The position numbers and the translations under genes were made by a program. Positions 49,878 through 51,081 of a stretch of 51,081 nucleotides of DNA are shown piece by piece. The notes under the pieces are model-generated. The model was given only the letters and a program-made list of their open reading frames with translations, ran no database searches and was not told the origin of the DNA. This DNA is from Saprospiraceae bacterium UBA6168 (GTDB lineage: Bacteria > Bacteroidota > Bacteroidia > Chitinophagales > Saprospiraceae): contig DIUC01000038.1 of assembly GCA_002435785.1 (NCBI GenBank), forward strand, positions 1 to 51,081. The letters run 5' to 3'. Numbering within the stretch: the first letter of the stretch is position 1; each line of letters starts with the position of its first letter.

Positions 49878-49885
49878 CAAAGGTA
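49878..49885 (-). promoter_or_regulatory. -7 box of rel
   Basis: TACCTTTG on the minus strand (49885-49878) matches the consensus exactly. It places the transcript start near 49871 and the repeats inside the leader. Confidence 0.5.
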
Positions 49886-50109
49886 GCGAGATTTCAGATT
49901 AAAAATAACTGGTGGGTGAAAATGGCCGGGGAGCAAGACGCCCTTTGTTCTGGAACAAGCTCACAAGGCCGCTTTACTTCCTTCGCAACGCCCCGCTCCG
50001 TAATCAATCCCGTCACCACACCTTTCAACACCGCCGTACTTGGCACAAAAGAGGCCGCCCTGTTTCGGGGCGGCCATTTGACTATAACCTTTATAACCAA
50101 TAAAAACAA
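49886..50109. other. Gene-free stretch between rel and the edge gene
   Basis: Apart from the hairpin at 50053-50075 and the rel promoter region, no gene is supported here. A minus-strand frame at 49894-50109 has no family features and overlaps the terminator. Confidence 0.4.
50053..50075 (-). terminator. Terminator after the right-edge gene
   Basis: On the minus strand GGCCGCCC pairs with GGGCGGCC around CGAAACA and is followed by TCTTTTG. It lies about 35 nt beyond the stop at 50110. Confidence 0.72.
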
Positions 50110-51074
50110 TCACATTACCATGACCTCCCAGCCGCCAGCCACATCTACCGACAGGTTTTGCACATTGAGGAAGGTATTGCCCGAAGGGCCCAATGCCGAG
50201 GCGGGCACTTGGCGAAGCTCGCCCGGCACCACCTGAAGGCCAGCGGCAGCGGGCATCGTGTCCGGTGCCGAACTGAGGGCAAACAGCAGGTCGGTGACGC
50301 CCGTATTGCGGAGCGTAAACTGTGAGGTGGACGTAATACCGGCGCTCTCGATATTGAGGATGGTGCCGCCTTGTACGATACCGTCAAGCGTGCCATCCTC
50401 ATTATCGGAAGGGCGGCGGATGATGCTCTGGTCCATGAAATCGTCCAGCCGGTCGGGGTGGCCGAGGTTCTTCCCGGCGATGAAGAGCAGGTTCAGGCCC
50501 AGTTGCGCCACCAGCGCCGCACGGGCCGTGGCCGTGGTCGTGCGCAGCACTTCTACTTCGCCGAAGGTCAACAACTGTTCATTCCGTTGTGCAACATAGT
50601 TATTAAGTACAGTGGTGAATTCCGTGCCCATGGCCGTGCCCAGCTCGGCGGCGTAGTGTATTGAGCGGTCTTTCATTCGGGTCATCAACGCCACGATATT
50701 GGCCTTGGTGGCTTCATTGTATTCGGTGAGGCCCTGCGGGAAAAACTCCATGTACTGTGACGAATCATTGCCAAAGAAGCTCTGTATGGCCCCTTCCCGC
50801 CGCCGCACCAATCGTTGGAAATTGTCAATGTGCTTGTCCACATCCAAAGTGTCACCTTTCTGGATGCCGCTTTTCACAGTTTCAGCATTGATGGCGGAGG
50901 CAAATGCAGACACAAGTGGGGTGGTCGGCGTGAGGATGGAGGTGTAATCGCCCCCGGCATTGTTGGCGGTGATTCGCTGGACGTGGTCTTCGCCGAATTT
51001 TCGGAGGTTGTCGTCGCTGATTCGGTGGGTGTCAAAGTGGTTCTTAAAGAAGTTCTTAACTCGACTTTAGCCAT
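50110..51074 (-). pseudogene. Unknown protein gene with a frameshift near its start
   Basis: An ATG at 51074 begins MAKVELR. The convincing protein then continues in another frame: VKNFFKNHFDTHRISDDNLR, KFGEDHVQRITANNAGGDYT, and on to SAFASAINAETVKSG and the stop at 50110. Adding one A in the TTAAGAAC stretch near 51058 would give MAKVELKNFFKNHFDTHR and restore one frame of about 320 residues. It may be a sequencing indel or a real mutation. The C-terminal region (about 255-320) is beta-rich (VVPGELRQVPAS, TFLNVQNLSVDVAG). No family is recognised and there is no signal peptide. Confidence 0.65.
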
Positions 51075-51081
51075 TTGAAAG

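Noticed and set aside
49763..50236. 157-codon plus-strand frame
   Set aside because: It runs through the rel leader repeats and a terminator and overlaps the end of the right-edge gene in antisense.

Overview
The window comes from a member of the Bacteroidota, most likely the Saprospiraceae or a close relative. The evidence is the -7 promoter box TAnnTTTG in front of many genes, type IX secretion (T9SS) C-terminal sorting domains, HYR-repeat surface proteins, a propeller/Y_Y_Y hybrid-type sensor kinase, a NagB-PIG-L fusion, a DUF4199 protein and a class-2 isoleucyl-tRNA synthetase. No tRNA, rRNA, CRISPR array or intact insertion sequence was seen.

Region 1 (1-19.6 kb, nearly all minus strand) is an accessory secreted-protein locus. 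In minus-strand order from the right it holds a papain-like C1 peptidase, a caspase-fold (C14) peptidase with a propeller, a sensor histidine kinase, a LuxR/NarL response regulator, a ricin-lectin protein with a putative leukocidin-like pore-forming half, three short ricin-lectin proteins (two of them near-identical in the lectin part) that all end in GGGQP, a ricin-metallophosphoesterase with four repeats resembling the C-terminal sandwich of cholesterol-dependent cytolysins, a small secreted unknown, and an HYR adhesin cut by the window edge. Seven genes here, including the response regulator itself, share one promoter layout: a box CACATAWTCNTGYAG lies exactly 38 nt (39 in one case) upstream of the -7 box. 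Two promoters carry a second box 22 bp further upstream. This looks like a regulon, probably controlled by the neighbouring two-component system. It is the best candidate in the window for an undescribed system: a signal-controlled set of secreted lectins, putative membrane-active proteins and proteases. A broken DUF262 gene on the plus strand splits the locus.

Region 2 (19.7-29.1 kb) holds a NagB-PIG-L fusion, QueD, two T9SS cargo proteins, an LVIVD-type lipoprotein, a CBS-pair protein and NadA.

Region 3 (29.2-34.6 kb) is built around ileS. Two copies of a 150-nt element, each encoding an Ile-rich 19-20 residue leader peptide followed by a strong terminator, lie upstream of ileS. A Uma2 nuclease gene sits between them, and a DUF433/PIN-like toxin-antitoxin pair sits between the second copy and ileS. 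This resembles an amino-acid attenuator. IleS carries a GIHH sequence in place of HIGH. A SemiSWEET gene follows.

Region 4 (34.7-51.1 kb) is mainly housekeeping: a T9SS cargo protein, a LEA-like repeat protein, pyrophosphatase, arginine decarboxylase, an SRPBCC-GyrI protein, a 42-residue membrane protein, a thioesterase, LipB, an SGNH hydrolase, AroA, a glutaminyl-cyclase-like M28 protein, a DUF4199 protein, Rel/SpoT with a structured leader, and a frameshifted unknown at the right edge.
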